A DNA stretch of 64,000 nt from positions 62,001-126,000 of the forward strand of contig JAEUBA010000037.1 in the NCBI GenBank assembly GCA_018257865.1, in the 5' to 3' direction. The position numbers and the translations under genes were made by a program. A model generated the notes under the pieces. The model searched no databases. It saw only the letters and a list, made by a program, of their open reading frames with translations, and had not been told where the DNA came from. Numbering within the stretch: the first letter of the stretch is position 1; every line of letters begins with the position of its first letter. The stretch is from Stereocaulon alpinum. Its lineage: Eukaryota > Ascomycota > Lecanoromycetes > Lecanorales > Stereocaulaceae. Of this stretch, positions 21,300-32,659 are shown one piece after another.

Positions 21300-23695
21300 A
21301 TGGAGGCTGCTTCAGCCCGCTACGCAGCCAGAGACCGCTTTGGGGCTTTTGGAGAGCCCGCGCAGACCCCATTACAGCGCTATATTCGTAAGAGCGTGGT
21401 ACATATGTGGTCATGCGTTCACAGTAACTGATACGCCCAACCAGAGAACGCCGTGGACCCGCAGAACTACGAGCCAAATTTGGCCCTTGACCTCGAGATA
21501 TCAGACTTGATCAATTCCAAAAAAGGCAATGCGTAAGGACACAGTCAACACTGCCGGCAAGACACTTGGCTGACCTAAAGATAGGCCAAGAGAAGCCGCT
21601 GTAGCAATCGTCAATTATATCAACCACCGGAACGCCAATGTTTCGTTACTTGCGCTTACGGTATGCGTTTTAGGCTTTTCGACGCACGGAGTCTACAAGC
21701 TGATGCATGGTAGCTCCTCGATATCTGCGTCAAGAACTGCGGATACCCTTTCCATCTACAAATCAGCACCAAAGAATTCCTCAACGAGCTCGTCCGGCGA
21801 TTTCCTGAGCGACCGCCCATACGGCCCTCTCGAGTCCAGCTGAAGATCTTAGAAGCTATTGAGGAATGGCGGCAAACGATATGTCAGACCTCACGGTACA
21901 AGGAAGATCTAGGATTCATCCGGGACATGCATCGTTTGCTGAGCTACAAGGGGTACATATTTCCGGAAGTGCGAAGAGAAGACGCTGCTGTTTTGAATCC
22001 AAGTGATGTAAAAAGCGCATTTTTAGGTGTCGAGAATGCATACTGATAGGTTGTAGAACCTACAATCAGCCGACGAAATGGAAGAAGAGGAAAGAGCCGC
22101 GCAATCTGCAAAGCTTCAAGAGCTGATACGGAGAGGTGGACCAGAGGACCTCCAGGAGGCAAACCGATTGATGAAGGTCATGGCGGGCTATGATACGAAA
22201 CACAAAACCGATTACAGAGCAAAAGCCGCAGAAGAAGTCGGCAAGATCCAACAAAAGGCGAAGCTACTAGAGGAGAGACTGCAGAACTTCAAAGCCGGAG
22301 ATGTAGTGGCAGAAGGAGACATCTTTGAGGTGAGTGACTTCAGGATGGGGCGTCGGATGTTTAGTGCTTACTTCTTCGAGGAACTGGCGAATGCCCTTCA
22401 AAGCGCGCAGCCTAAGATTCAGAAGATGTGCGAGGAGGAATCTGACGATTCAGAAGCCGTCGCGAAACTGCTGGAGATCAACGATAGCATACACCGGACC
22501 ATCGAACGATATAAGCTCATTAAGAAGGGTGACTTAGATGCAGCTTCGAAAATACCCAAAGGGACACTTGGTGCATCGATGGGAGTCAGCAAGACAGCAG
22601 ATAACGAGCTTTCCCTGATCGACTTTGGCGGAGATGAAGGACCTGCACCCGGGTCAAGTGCTGACGCCGGCGGCTCAAGTGGGCAAAAGGCAACATCATT
22701 ACAAGATGATCTTTTGGGTCTCTCGGTCCAAGATGAAGAATATGGTCAACGAGGCGGCATTGCTCTCGGCTTCGGTGCCAATACAAGTTAGTGGTATCTT
22801 GTAGTTCCAGACCGCCCCTAAAGCTGATATTGGATCTGCAGATGTGCCAGGGCCTTCGCTATTATCATCGACAATGCAACAGAGCTCCGCTAAACCCCCA
22901 ACACCCAGTGCAACACCTCAGCCGCAGCAAGCTCCTTTACCACTCAAACCGAACTACGATCCATTCGCATCTCTTACCAGCTCTCATCCATCCTCAAGAT
23001 CAACTACTCCTGGTCTACCTTCGCTTTTGCAACAACAGGCTACCAAACCACCACCGCCTGTATCAGATCCTTTTGCTGCATTGTCATCGCCGCTTCCAAA
23101 CTCTCAACAAGCCCACTTCCCGGCGCCAGCATCCTCCGCCTCGCTATTCGACTTCGCTTCTTCCAGGCCTACCGCCCCGTTACCTCAATCCGTTTCGAAC
23201 TCTCATCAAGCCAGCAATGGCGCGTCAGTCGACGATGATTGGAATTTCACCTCTGCTTTGCCCGATGACAACACCTCCCTACCTCCCTCGAATGACCTAA
23301 TTGTCTCGAACACGTCCGTCAAGATTGCTTTCCAGGTGTCGAGACCTGGCAACAGCGACTCTGACGTGTCAATACGGGCTTCGTTTTCCAACAACACTCC
23401 CAAAGTTATTACTGAGTATACTTTCCAAGTTGCGGTCACGAAGGTATGTCCATGCAAAAGATCCATGTCGTAACCCTGCTAACACTGATCTCAGGGATTT
23501 ACCCTCAAACTGACGCCACAGTCTGGACGGACACTACAACCGAATCAGAAAGATGGCATTACCCAACCCATTGCGGTTAGTGGCGTGTCAAGGGGACAAG
23601 CAAATTCTGTGAAAATGCGGTGGAAAGCTTCCTATAATGTGGCTGGCGATTTACGGCACGAGCAAGGAGAAGTTCCCTCTCTGGGCATAGCTTGA
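21300..23695 (+). CDS. GGA: GGA-type clathrin adaptor (VHS-GAT-GAE)
   Basis: An Arf-dependent trans-Golgi clathrin adaptor of the GGA family. Eight exons: 21300-21387, 21445-21532, 21585-21660, 21714-22007, 22057-22329, 22381-22786, 22842-23443 and 23495-23695, coding 675 aa. The VHS domain (~20-165) shows NYEPNLALDLEISDLINSKK, NHRNANVSLLALTLLD, VKNCGYPFHLQISTKEFLNE and RVQLKILEAIEEW. The GAT domain (~190-310) is helical, with ELANALQSAQPKIQKMCEEE and LLEINDSIHRTIERYKL. A Pro/Gln/Ser-rich hinge follows, with clathrin/adaptor-like short motifs (DDLLGL, DPFAAL, SLFDFA). The GAE ear (~555-675) includes VKIAFQVSRPGNSDSDV, FSNNTPKVITEYTFQVAV and KMRWKASYNVAG. The fifth intron (22330-22380) is 51 bp and stopless; I treat it as an intron because GDIFE then ELANALQ restores the family sequence. 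Confidence 0.93.
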
Positions 23696-24338
23696 TACGT
23701 GTAGGCAGCTCCCTGTAAATAGATCCGGCTTGGTGAGGCGTTCGGACACGACTTGCCCTCTGTCATATGTCTGAGCACATCAGGTGAAATGCAAGATAGG
23801 TCTGACAGAAATCATAACCATAGGTCGCTTGCTGGCCAGTCCTTGAACGCACTGAAGTCGGCTGGATGAGTAATATTATCGGTATCGAAGGTCACTATAC
23901 TCGCCAGTACCCGAGCCACAGTTTGAGACGTTCGGGGCAACTCCTTCATAGACCTGCATCAATATCAAGGCAGACATGGAACCACAAGAGCATTGTCACA
24001 CAGAAAGATAACGCAGCAGCTACTGTTAGCTGTTTGCTATCCACCTAATCAGTACTTGGCTAGTCTGAATATTGGTATCGGCAGAGTGGACGGGATGCCG
24101 GTTATTCTTCAGATCTTGGTTGTATTTACTGGGAATGTTTCTTTTGTTTTCTTTGTCTCGATATGTAGGCGAGGTAGGTCATGAAAAGGGCACCCCGTTA
24201 GAAGCGACAAAAGCACTAGCGTTAGGGCTTGAAAGATCTCAATCCGGTTAGCTCAGCCTTGCGGATCACCACGACGCTCGAATTCAAGCCGAACACTCTC
24301 AACTCTTCACAACAATGACTATGCGGAAGAAGCTATGA
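23696..24338. other. Intergenic region
   Basis: 643 bp between two plus-strand genes. I see no gene; a TGA directly precedes the next start codon. Confidence 0.6.
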
Positions 24339-27300
24339 ATGCCGCCGGTCTTTCGATATGCCTGGCTTGCGAAGGTCAAGCATGATCACTCCTGGGCTGC
24401 AATACCCATCAATGGCTTGTGGGGGCATCAAGACGTGAGTAACACCTTCATTTATTGCCGAACATTGTTGATGATGACAGGCTCGATTGTCACTTTGTGA
24501 ATATGGGCGCCTTCTTCCGCAGTATTTCAAGGCCGCCAGACGAAGTTTGTTCGAGCTTCACGCGGGACGTGAGGTTCCCCAACTACCTCCAGATCTTGCC
24601 TTAGACGAAGTCAGCCGCCCAACCGAAAACAACGTCCCATTTCCCACATCGCAGGCGCTTATTGAGGCGCTGGGACCCATCGGCCAGGAATATGCAAGAC
24701 GAAAGGAAGCACGTACTATGGTTGACCTTACATTCCTTGATCCAATGATGCCACAATCAGATCGCAGCCGAGTATTGAAAGAAATTGGCAACGCCAAAGA
24801 ACGGTCAGAGGTAGCCGCGGGCGAGGGGAAGTTCGACTACAACATGAAGCAGCTTTTTGTTCGATATATACGGCATTTGGACCCCATTCTGGAATACCAA
24901 TCGCGAGTCCAGAATTCGTTCAACGAGAACCCATTATTAGATAAGAACTTGCTTCTTGTCTTTGATCATCGTACCTTGGAAAGCCTCCGGAAAAGACGAT
25001 ATGATCTTAGGGACTTCATGGCATGGGCTTGGATTTTGAAAGCCGACAATGCGGAGCTGATGGCGACACGGTTGATGGTCCTATCACATCCAGCGTTCAC
25101 GAAGCAAGATCACTTCAAGACAGTCCCTGAATTTCTCTTCTTGTTCATACTCCGACGTCATAAAATGACTGCCCGTGCTTTGAGGTCATTATTGATCTAC
25201 GCGTGGGAATGGATGCAACAAACCGGGAACGTAGTAGAAGACCCACAACGAAACGCAGGCAAAGAGCAGCCGACTAATCGACCGAAGCTCATTAGATACC
25301 ACAGAGATGACCCTCGTGGTATGCTGGAGGATATGTTCATGGTCATGATTATCCGACTTCTTCGTTATGCCCGTGAGGTGTGGCCTGCAGCCTGCGAAAG
25401 CATCGTAGCCTTGCTATGTCGATATCTGGATGGGGTCAACCTTCGTAAGCGCAATATAAATCCACTTCTGATGCATCAAAACCCGCTTGACACGGCGCGA
25501 ATCACCTTCAAGTACAACACAATCTTGAGCCTCCTTGCATTGCCGTCGTCTTTGCACCCGTTTCAGTCCGCACTTTTCCAGCAGCGAGCACAATTCAGCG
25601 TCTTACGAAGAATGAATGAATTTGATCCTCCTTTGATCGTAGACAGGAGAGGCTATCGAGCAGTGGTCAGCATGCAGCTTATGCATAGGAAAACCCTAAA
25701 GGAACGTGAATGGGCGCACATGAAAGCGAGATCATGGCCACCGTGGAAGGAAGACAAGCTTGGTATTGATGCTAGCATTGGTGTGGAGCACGGCATCAGT
25801 CGTGCAAAGGAAGCGCTGACTCGGGCACGAGAAGCTGGGTATGCATTTGAGGACTGGGAGCAGGCCGCAGGCATTCTTTCTGGATGGGACACCGATGGCA
25901 GCCCGACTATACAGACTCGAGCCGTCGCTCCAACGCCTGGAACCCAACCAAAACATATCTCTCTGGATACGAGGACCGACATCGAGCCTGCGTCACAATG
26001 GGCAGCACGAGTACGAGCTACGAGGACACTTAATGAGGCATGGTCGTGCTTCTTGTCGTACAAGGATCGTACCAATGCGCTAAAGCCATCGGTTTACCAC
26101 GCATTTTTTGAGAAAATAGCCTACGATAGTAGAAATAGGGTTGCTATAGGACGAGATTACCTTGCACACGGGCAAACGCTACCCGGGGATGGAAAGGAGG
26201 TGTCGCCTGCTCCAGAATCTCCCAAGGAAGCAATCTACGTCCGAACACCACCTCCGAATCATGATGAATTCTTACAATTGTTGATTAGCGACGAAATTAA
26301 GATCTCGGGACGGTTTCTGAACGACGTATTGGCCCACGCGCCATCTTTCCACTTAGGGGTTAAGTACCTTGAAGCAAGCAGTCTACCTCCCGAATGCGTC
26401 TCAGCTTTGTTGAACGACAACTTGACAGAGAATACCGATGCTCAAGCTGCTATCAAGTCGATCCCGCACACTACCTTTAGCGCATTCATTCGTTTTTTGA
26501 CCAATTTCGCGCCAACCTTAGCTGATAAACACAGCGACGATCGGTTTACCCTCATTGAGACAGGTGTAGAGATTTTTCAAGAAAAAGACGCGGCAGAGTC
26601 ATCTCAGGCCACTTGCAATACGGATCATCCCAGTCCGAGCAAAGACCTCGAGGGCCCGCCATCAAAGTCTCATCTTTACAACCCACTCGCAAGAGCACTT
26701 CAACTCCTGCTTGCCGTAAAGCCAAGGTACCGACCTACTTGGTACCATGTGCTTCGGACGTTGGCTACCCGCAAGACTACGACAGAGGTTCTCTCTAGAT
26801 TCGCAGACCAACGCCAGCATGACATAAGATCTTGGCAGCTCATTTGTCGACTTCTGGATGAGATGCTCGACATTGACTTGCCTGTTGATCTCGATGGCTT
26901 TCATGTGGTCTGTACCGGTCTGGAGAAAGCTATCTTCGCAGCTGAAAAGCTGTCTAAGGAGGGCGTCCATACGCGGCACATGTGGAGTGGTACGACCGAG
27001 AATGATCCTGAGAAAGTCGTACGTCGTGTGCTGTCCGAGGGCCCATCGATCGTGAAAGCGATCTTCAAGAATACGGTCAGGGCCGAGGAGATGCAGCAAG
27101 CCATTCCTCCTTCCCTGATGAAAGAAAAAGCCAAAATCGATGAACAGGCTGAGCAGGAGGAGACACCAGCGTTACGGTCCGATGAGGACATGGACGATGA
27201 AGAGGCGAACAGACCAAAGGACTTTCTTCCCCCAGCGTGCCTGCTACCAAAATTGCTAGATGTTCCTCGGCCGGCGGTAATTCACGCCTTCATCCGAGTC

Positions 27301-27651
27301 TTGGGACTCCGTCGGGACTACGAAGGTCTACTGGATTTGGTCGAATGGATGTCACTGTTCGCCGACGAAATCAACGTCGCTGCCGATGAACGTCGGAACG
27401 GCGCAAGGATGATGAGGAAATGTTTGATTGCAATTCGAGTCTTTCTGGAAAGAAGCTGGATGAACATCGAGCATGACCACGATCTAGAGGCTGCGATGGC
27501 TCGATATGGGGATATGGTCATTGAACCGGATCCAGCGCCGGTAGAGGTTATCAAAGCTGTGCAAAATACTCTTCTGGAAAATATGGCGTGGGGGGGATGG
27601 CCTACGGACGATGAAGTAGTGGAATATTGCTCAAATGGAAGATTTCTATGA
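24339..27651 (+). CDS. Large conserved-looking protein of unknown function
   Basis: A 1088-aa protein that I do not recognise. Exon 1 is 24339-24434 and exon 2 is 24481-27651, joined across a 46-bp intron with good donor (GTGAGT) and acceptor (ACAG) sites. The join reads MPPVFRYAWLAKVKHDHSWA ... GLWGHQD then ARLSLCEYGRLLPQYFKAAR. The start is secured by an in-frame TGA immediately before the ATG. The protein looks soluble and mostly helical, with many charged helices (for example LRKRRYDLRDFMAWAWILKA and FKTVPEFLFLFILRRHK), reminiscent of helical-repeat organellar proteins. I cannot identify PPR or HEAT motifs. An acidic patch lies near residue 930 (EEETPALRSDEDMDDEEANR). The first ~15 residues could be a mitochondrial presequence, but this is weak. 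Confidence 0.85.
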
Positions 27652-27813
27652 CCACTGTACATTTCTGGCACAGCGTTCTTCCCGTGCATAGATGTCATGT
27701 AAAACAATGTGTAGGTACTACTAAATGGAGATCAATGTTCGATTGCGGCAAGCTTCGTGGTCAATCCCCATATTAGATGTAAATCCAATCCCGTCCCCTC
27801 TCTGCTCCCAACT

Positions 27814-28856
27814 ATGCATCCACCACGAATATCCAACATCCTCGTCCACTCCACTGGCTTTTGCTTCACCATTCTCCGTCACCATGCCTGCCATGCTACC
27901 AAATTTTCGATCCGTCTCCTCTCCTCCACCACTTCAGCCCCGGCCCTAATCAAAACAACCAACATCCCCACTTCCCACGCGGGCCACATCCGCGTCCTTT
28001 CCCTCAACTCTCCGCACAACCGTAACGCTATATCCCGCCAACTCCTCTCCGAGCTCTCGTCATCAATCGATGCCGTAAAAGCCCAGGTCGAGGATGAGGC
28101 CGCCAAAGGGGAGGTAGTGGGGCACGGGACGCGGGTGCTGGTGCTAGCTAGTGAGGTCGATGAATGTTTTTGCGCAGGGGCGGACTTGAAGGAGCGGAGG
28201 GGTATGAGCAAAGAGGAGTACGCTGCCTTGGAGCACATAGGTCTCTGAATCTAGACTTAACACCGCGCAGGACGAATGGATTCCTCCGCGGTCTACGATC
28301 GACACTAAACACCCTCTCCGCCCTCCCCATACCTACGATCTCCTGTATCTCCTCTGTCGCACTGGGAGGAGGCCTCGAGCTGGCGCTCGCTACGAATATA
28401 AGGGTCTTGACTTCGCATGCTACTATCGGCTTGCCAGAGACGAGGTTGGCTATCATACCTGGTGCCGGCGGAACATACAGACTACGGAATCTGATAGGCG
28501 AAGCCGCAGCCTTGGAGCTCATTCTCACAGGCCGCCGTATACATGGGAAGGAAGCGAAGAAGTTGGGTATTTGCGAGAGATTGGTTATGACGGACGAGAA
28601 TACTAGTAAGTCGAGAGCTAGGGAAGAAGTGCTTGATGCGGCTATGGAGACGGCGGGGCAGATTTGTGAGGGGGGGCCTGGGGCTGTGATGGCTGCGTTG
28701 AGGGCTGTGAGGGGTGGGAGGGAGGAGGTGGAGAATGAAGAGTATGAGGGTGTGTTGCGGTGGGAGGATCGGGATGAGGCGTTGAGGGCTTTCGGGGAGA
28801 AGAGGGGGGCGAAGTTTACGGGGAGGAGGAAGGGTGTAGAGGGGAAAGGAGGATGA
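27814..28856 (+). CDS. Mitochondrial enoyl-CoA hydratase, AUH-like
   Basis: Crotonase-superfamily protein closest in pattern to methylglutaconyl-CoA hydratase (AUH) of leucine degradation. Exons are 27814-28217 and 28271-28856, with a 53-bp intron joining SKEE to TNGFLRGLRSTLNTLSALPI; 329 aa. The N-terminus (MHPPRISNILVHSTGFCFTI) is basic and hydroxylated with no early acidic residue, fitting a mitochondrial transit peptide. Crotonase motifs are SLNSPHNRNAIS, FCAGADLKERRGMS (oxyanion loop), ISSVALGGGLELALATNIRV (first catalytic Glu region) and GLPETRLAIIPGAGGTYRL (second Glu, ~residue 190). Both catalytic Glu positions appear present. The last ~50 codons are strongly G-rich on the coding strand and encode a basic tail. 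Substrate assignment within the hydratase family is by resemblance only. Confidence 0.92.
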
Positions 28857-30343
28857 GGAAGGGGCAGAATACACGTGGAGGGATGGAAAAGGCGGTATGA
28901 TACTTGCTGAGGTAGCTGGGAGAAAGCCAGCTTCGTTTATCGCTCCCTCACATGCCAATACTGACACCTCCCATGCAATTAACATGCCCGTGCCTCCGCA
29001 TCATTGCATAAGTCCAGTAAACAGAGAACCAGCAAAAGCCCGCTTTCCGTCAAAACGCGACGCTAGACCTCTTCCAGTTTCCCATTTTCTACTGCTGACC
29101 TTCGTGGTCCTCAAGCGGATACAAGCGGAACTCTCTCTGCTCAAGACAAACCCTATTCAACAATCTCCTTGAGTACGCAGAGCAGAGCAGGGGATCACAG
29201 ACTCTCCGCTCAAGAAGTGTTGCTCAATGGCGGACTCAGGCTTGAAGTGAGTAGTGGTATTGGCATGCGTTGCTCATTATCTTTCAGAGATTCCGAGAGC
29301 GCCACTCAACGTCCTACAAAATACCAAGAGTGAAGGCTGAGCAGTGCTAGTGCTACAGCGTCACTCTCCCATCCCTCCTCCCACCATCCCTTCCCATGCC
29401 TACAGTCCCCACTCCCCCCAAACCTCTCCCCCCCCCCCTCCCCCCTCCCATACCCCCTCCCCACTCCCCACTCTTCTCAACCCCTCCCTCTACAAACCGC
29501 ACCCCCTTACCCCTCGCCGTCTCCGCATGGCCTCCACATCCCCTCCCCTTTACATACTCTTCCTCTAGGATACAAATAAACCCTCCTCGCATCCTTATCC
29601 ACTATTTCCGACGTGCTGGTAGCTCTTACGGGTAGAGGATTGAGGATTGAGATTGTGTAAGTTGATTAAGGTACTTTGCTGAAATCTACGCGGGCCTATC
29701 AGAGGCCGGTGTCGATGAGGAAAGCTAGGAATAGAGTTGGGTATTGGGGATTGAGATTGAGGTTGAGATTGAGGTGAGGCTGGATGAGAGGCAGGTGAGC
29801 GGGAATGGAGAGGGAGAGGATATGTGAAGGTCCTAGGCAGGCAGAGGGGGGAGGGAGGGAAGGTTGTCGCGTGGGCTAAGGGGTTGGTGTATCTGTTTCC
29901 GCGTTATGTGGGTGGGATCTGAAGTTTTGTTATATGGGTGGTGGGTGGTGCTTGATATCGCAGGTTATGTTCATTGTAGGAGGCTTTGAAGAAGGGATGA
30001 TGATATTCGTTGGGTTTGGGTAGAGGAGTGATGTGATGTGATGTGATGATGGTGGTGATGGCATAGCTGGCGTGCAATAGTAGAAGATGGAAGGTATGGT
30101 ATATATGTTGCTTTTCTTAACATGTCCGTAGATACTAAGAGTAGTCTTGATTTTCAGAAAGGGTCCATTATTCGCTATGGATTTTGAGATTAATGTCCGT
30201 TGTCAAAACCAACATGACATTCATGAGAGTAAAACGTGACCAAACGCCTCCTTCTTAAGCACATCCAATACCCATAGAAAGCATGCCAATGATCCGCAGA
30301 AACGCCAATAGCATTGTCAGCCCATGCCGGCTCTGAAGGCCTC
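28857..30343. other. Low-complexity intergenic tract
   Basis: No supported gene. The left half (about 29340-29600) is C/T-rich with almost no G on the plus strand, including a run of 12 C with flanking C-runs. The right half (about 29630-30060) is G/A-rich with scattered GATTGA units (near 29636-29790) and a TGATG microsatellite at about 30029-30050. Open frames here merely reflect the composition. Confidence 0.6.
29340..29600. repeat. C-rich polypyrimidine tract
   Basis: About 250 bp in which the plus strand is almost free of G and dominated by CCC/CCT runs. The complementary strand has several runs of three or more G, compatible with G-quadruplex or triplex formation. Confidence 0.7.
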
Positions 30344-30625
30344 CTATTCCAGCACGAGAAGCGTGGGCTTGGCCAACATGACGCTCTTGACCTTGTGATT
30401 GCCACGCCTCATCAACTCATATAGGTCTACCACACTTCCTTGCTGCTCAACGTCACAAGATATTCTGCGAGTAATGGTATCAGGCGACACGGTACTGCGT
30501 GAGTCTATGTCATTGCCATAGAGAAAGGTAGGTGTCATAGGCCAGTACTCCAAAGTAGTTGACTTCGACATTCTCCTTGGTGTAACTTCGATCCAGCACC
30601 CTTTTTCCTCCTCCAACGAAAACAT
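30344..30625 (-). CDS. Hypothetical 93-aa protein
   Basis: An ATG-initiated minus-strand frame (MFSLEEEKGCWIEVTPRRMS...) with mixed charged/hydrophobic content and a hydrophobic end (KSVMLAKPTLLVLE). It lies 174 bp downstream of the HET gene stop on the same strand. No family is recognised; it could be a real small gene, an unspliced exon or chance. Confidence 0.3.
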   Translation of the reverse strand: MFSLEEEKGCWIEVTPRRMSKSTTLEYWPMTPTFLYGNDIDSRSTVSPDTITRRISCDVEQQGSVVDLYELMRRGNHKVKSVMLAKPTLLVLE

Positions 30626-30799
30626 TATGCTTGGTACACTGTAGAAGCTGCAAGTCCGGCATTTCTCAACGCAGATCTTTGCCAGGGTATGTGTTCTTTG
30701 CTCAGTTCTCGTACAAACTTGACGAGATCGTTACAGTGTGAACGCCTTTTTAGCGCAGCTGACTATGTTAGACGAGGGGCGAGGCTCATTGCATGGGCT

Positions 30800-32659
30800 C
30801 TATTCGATAAAGACATCGTGAAAATCGTCCTCTCGACCACGGACAGCTTCGCCGTCCATGAATCCTTGCACGTAGCAGTCGCCGATAAGGTTGAAAGTTT
30901 GTGAGCGTGTTGCGCCAGGTAGTGGCCGTAGAACGTAGAGCTTACGCCCACCTGCTAACGCATATATTGAATCGCCGACCTGCAATTCGGGTGGACCAAG
31001 TCCAGCATACCCAGCAGCAGTCAGGAAAAGATGGCGGCCAGTACACGCTTCGAAGAAGCTATTCGATAGTACTTTCTGACGCTCCGGTTGCGTATTTCGA
31101 CCATTTGTTTCTTCCCAATCACTAAAAATGATTTCGAACTGCTGGATTTCTTCACTAGAGCATCTCCGAAATGCACCCACTCCTTGGTAGATTTCGTTGG
31201 TCACAAGTCTAGCGAAATGCGAGTTTGCATCATCTCTGTCAAGTCTTCTACTGGAATAGCATAGCTGTCGCCATCCACGAAGGCAATCGATAATGTACTT
31301 ACGCGGCGGGTACTGCATTGTCCAAACGATTGGATTTAAGCCTTTCTTTATAACCTGATCTACAAGTAGCCCAGAAAGCCTAACACTGGCGTTGTCAAGG
31401 ACTTTGAAAACCATTGGTCGAGATCCATCAGCGCAGAAGGGGGTTGTTTTTTGTGCTCGACACAACATAAAGTTCCATGCGCTCTTATCTTCGGGTCGAG
31501 GTCCAATTCTCTGCCAATCAGGCACCCAGCTTGGCACCTCTCTTATCCGGTCAGGTCTAAACTTGGTGAGACTGAACAACAGCAGCGATCCCAGAGACAG
31601 TGTAAGCTTCACAGCTGTGTTCTGGAATACACGAGGAGCCGAAATGGTATAGTCGGGCTTAATCTCGCTCGTTATGACACTATCTGCTAGCCCTAGAAAG
31701 CCGTATATCGAGTCTCGAGGATCCGAACAGTGACTAGATACACCGAGTCCTAGGATCATAGTGAACGCAAATGAAATATCCTTCGAAGGTGATTGCTTCT
31801 GCCCCCGTAAGTACATTATTCGTCGAAAGGCATGGAGTAAAGTGTTGTAGAATTCAGAGCAGAGAGTGAACTCAATATCATCGGGGACGGTGTGGTTTGA
31901 CCTTATAAAGTATTCAAGGCCTTTCACTAATCTTTCGAATGGCTTATCGCCCAGAGAAGCTCCTCCACAGTGTATTGTGACCTTTTTGGCAAGAACAACC
32001 TCCTGTAATACCCAGATTCTGCTCCACCACGGTCTTTGTAATAATGCGAGTAGGTTCTTTAGATCTTGATTCTTGAACACTTTACTTTGCATGAGACCAT
32101 CAAGATCCTGCTCATCGGCCATCCTCTTTAACGCCCACATCGCCTTCTTACTGCCATCTGCTTCCTCGCCAAGCCAGACTTTGACTACTGTAGCATCACC
32201 ATAGATCGTTTTCATTAGTTGGACCTGATGCATTCGCTCCTCGGTAGATGATTGATCGATACAGATAGCATCGATCCAGATGGTTCTTGGCACTGAGCGA
32301 TATCTTAAATGTCGCAATCCAGCTTCCAGGTTCACAGTGACAGGCCACTGCACGCCTTGAATCATGATTGGCCGTGTGATGTTGGCGTCACCCCACGCGT
32401 ATGATAACGCCTCATACCGTGATTTCTCATCCAAAGACGCGATTTTCAAGGTACATGTGGGCTGATCGCTAAGGGTCTTGCTGGGTTGCAATACCGCGAG
32501 CCGGATTTCTCGCTTCGTCTTGTCCAAGGGTTTCCAGATATCATTAGGCGGCGGCGATGAACAAAGCCTTTTCGCAGTTGCATTGGCGGGTGTCATAGAT
32601 GACTTGCGTTTGCCCAGTATCTGAGAGATTGCTAGACCGTTCCCATTTGGCGCTGACAT
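30800..32659 (-). CDS. HET-domain (heterokaryon incompatibility) protein
   Basis: A 619-aa intronless protein with an N-terminal HET domain (~residues 81-230). HET motifs are YEALSYAWGD at 81-90, TVNLEAGLRHLRYRSVPRTI, WIDAICIDQSSTEERMHQVQ, YGDATVVKVWLGEEADGS and the distal RPWWSRIWVLQEVVLA. The region after ~320 contains SDPRDSIYGFLGLADSV and the usual C-terminal half of fungal HET proteins (VPSWVPDW, YVQGFMDGEAV), with no NACHT, WD40 or ankyrin fused. HET domains, related to TIR domains, trigger cell death when unlike strains fuse; which allele system this belongs to cannot be said. The start is the ATG at 32659. The last motif GFMDGEA near the C-terminus is typical, so the gene looks complete. 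Confidence 0.92.
   Translation of the reverse strand: MSAPNGNGLAISQILGKRKSSMTPANATAKRLCSSPPPNDIWKPLDKTKREIRLAVLQPSKTLSDQPTCTLKIASLDEKSRYEALSYAWGDANITRPIMIQGVQWPVTVNLEAGLRHLRYRSVPRTIWIDAICIDQSSTEERMHQVQLMKTIYGDATVVKVWLGEEADGSKKAMWALKRMADEQDLDGLMQSKVFKNQDLKNLLALLQRPWWSRIWVLQEVVLAKKVTIHCGGASLGDKPFERLVKGLEYFIRSNHTVPDDIEFTLCSEFYNTLLHAFRRIMYLRGQKQSPSKDISFAFTMILGLGVSSHCSDPRDSIYGFLGLADSVITSEIKPDYTISAPRVFQNTAVKLTLSLGSLLLFSLTKFRPDRIREVPSWVPDWQRIGPRPEDKSAWNFMLCRAQKTTPFCADGSRPMVFKVLDNASVRLSGLLVDQVIKKGLNPIVWTMQYPPRKYIIDCLRGWRQLCYSSRRLDRDDANSHFARLVTNEIYQGVGAFRRCSSEEIQQFEIIFSDWEETNGRNTQPERQKVLSNSFFEACTGRHLFLTAAGYAGLGPPELQVGDSIYALAGGRKLYVLRPLPGATRSQTFNLIGDCYVQGFMDGEAVRGREDDFHDVFIE

Noticed and set aside
22791..23300. 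169-codon plus frame rich in His/Leu/Pro
   Set aside because: Alternate frame of the GGA hinge exon; the GGA frame joins correctly on both sides.
29353..29635. Proline-rich and glycine-rich frames on opposite strands
   Set aside because: Both are produced by the C-rich tract; amino-acid composition simply reflects CCC/GGG runs.
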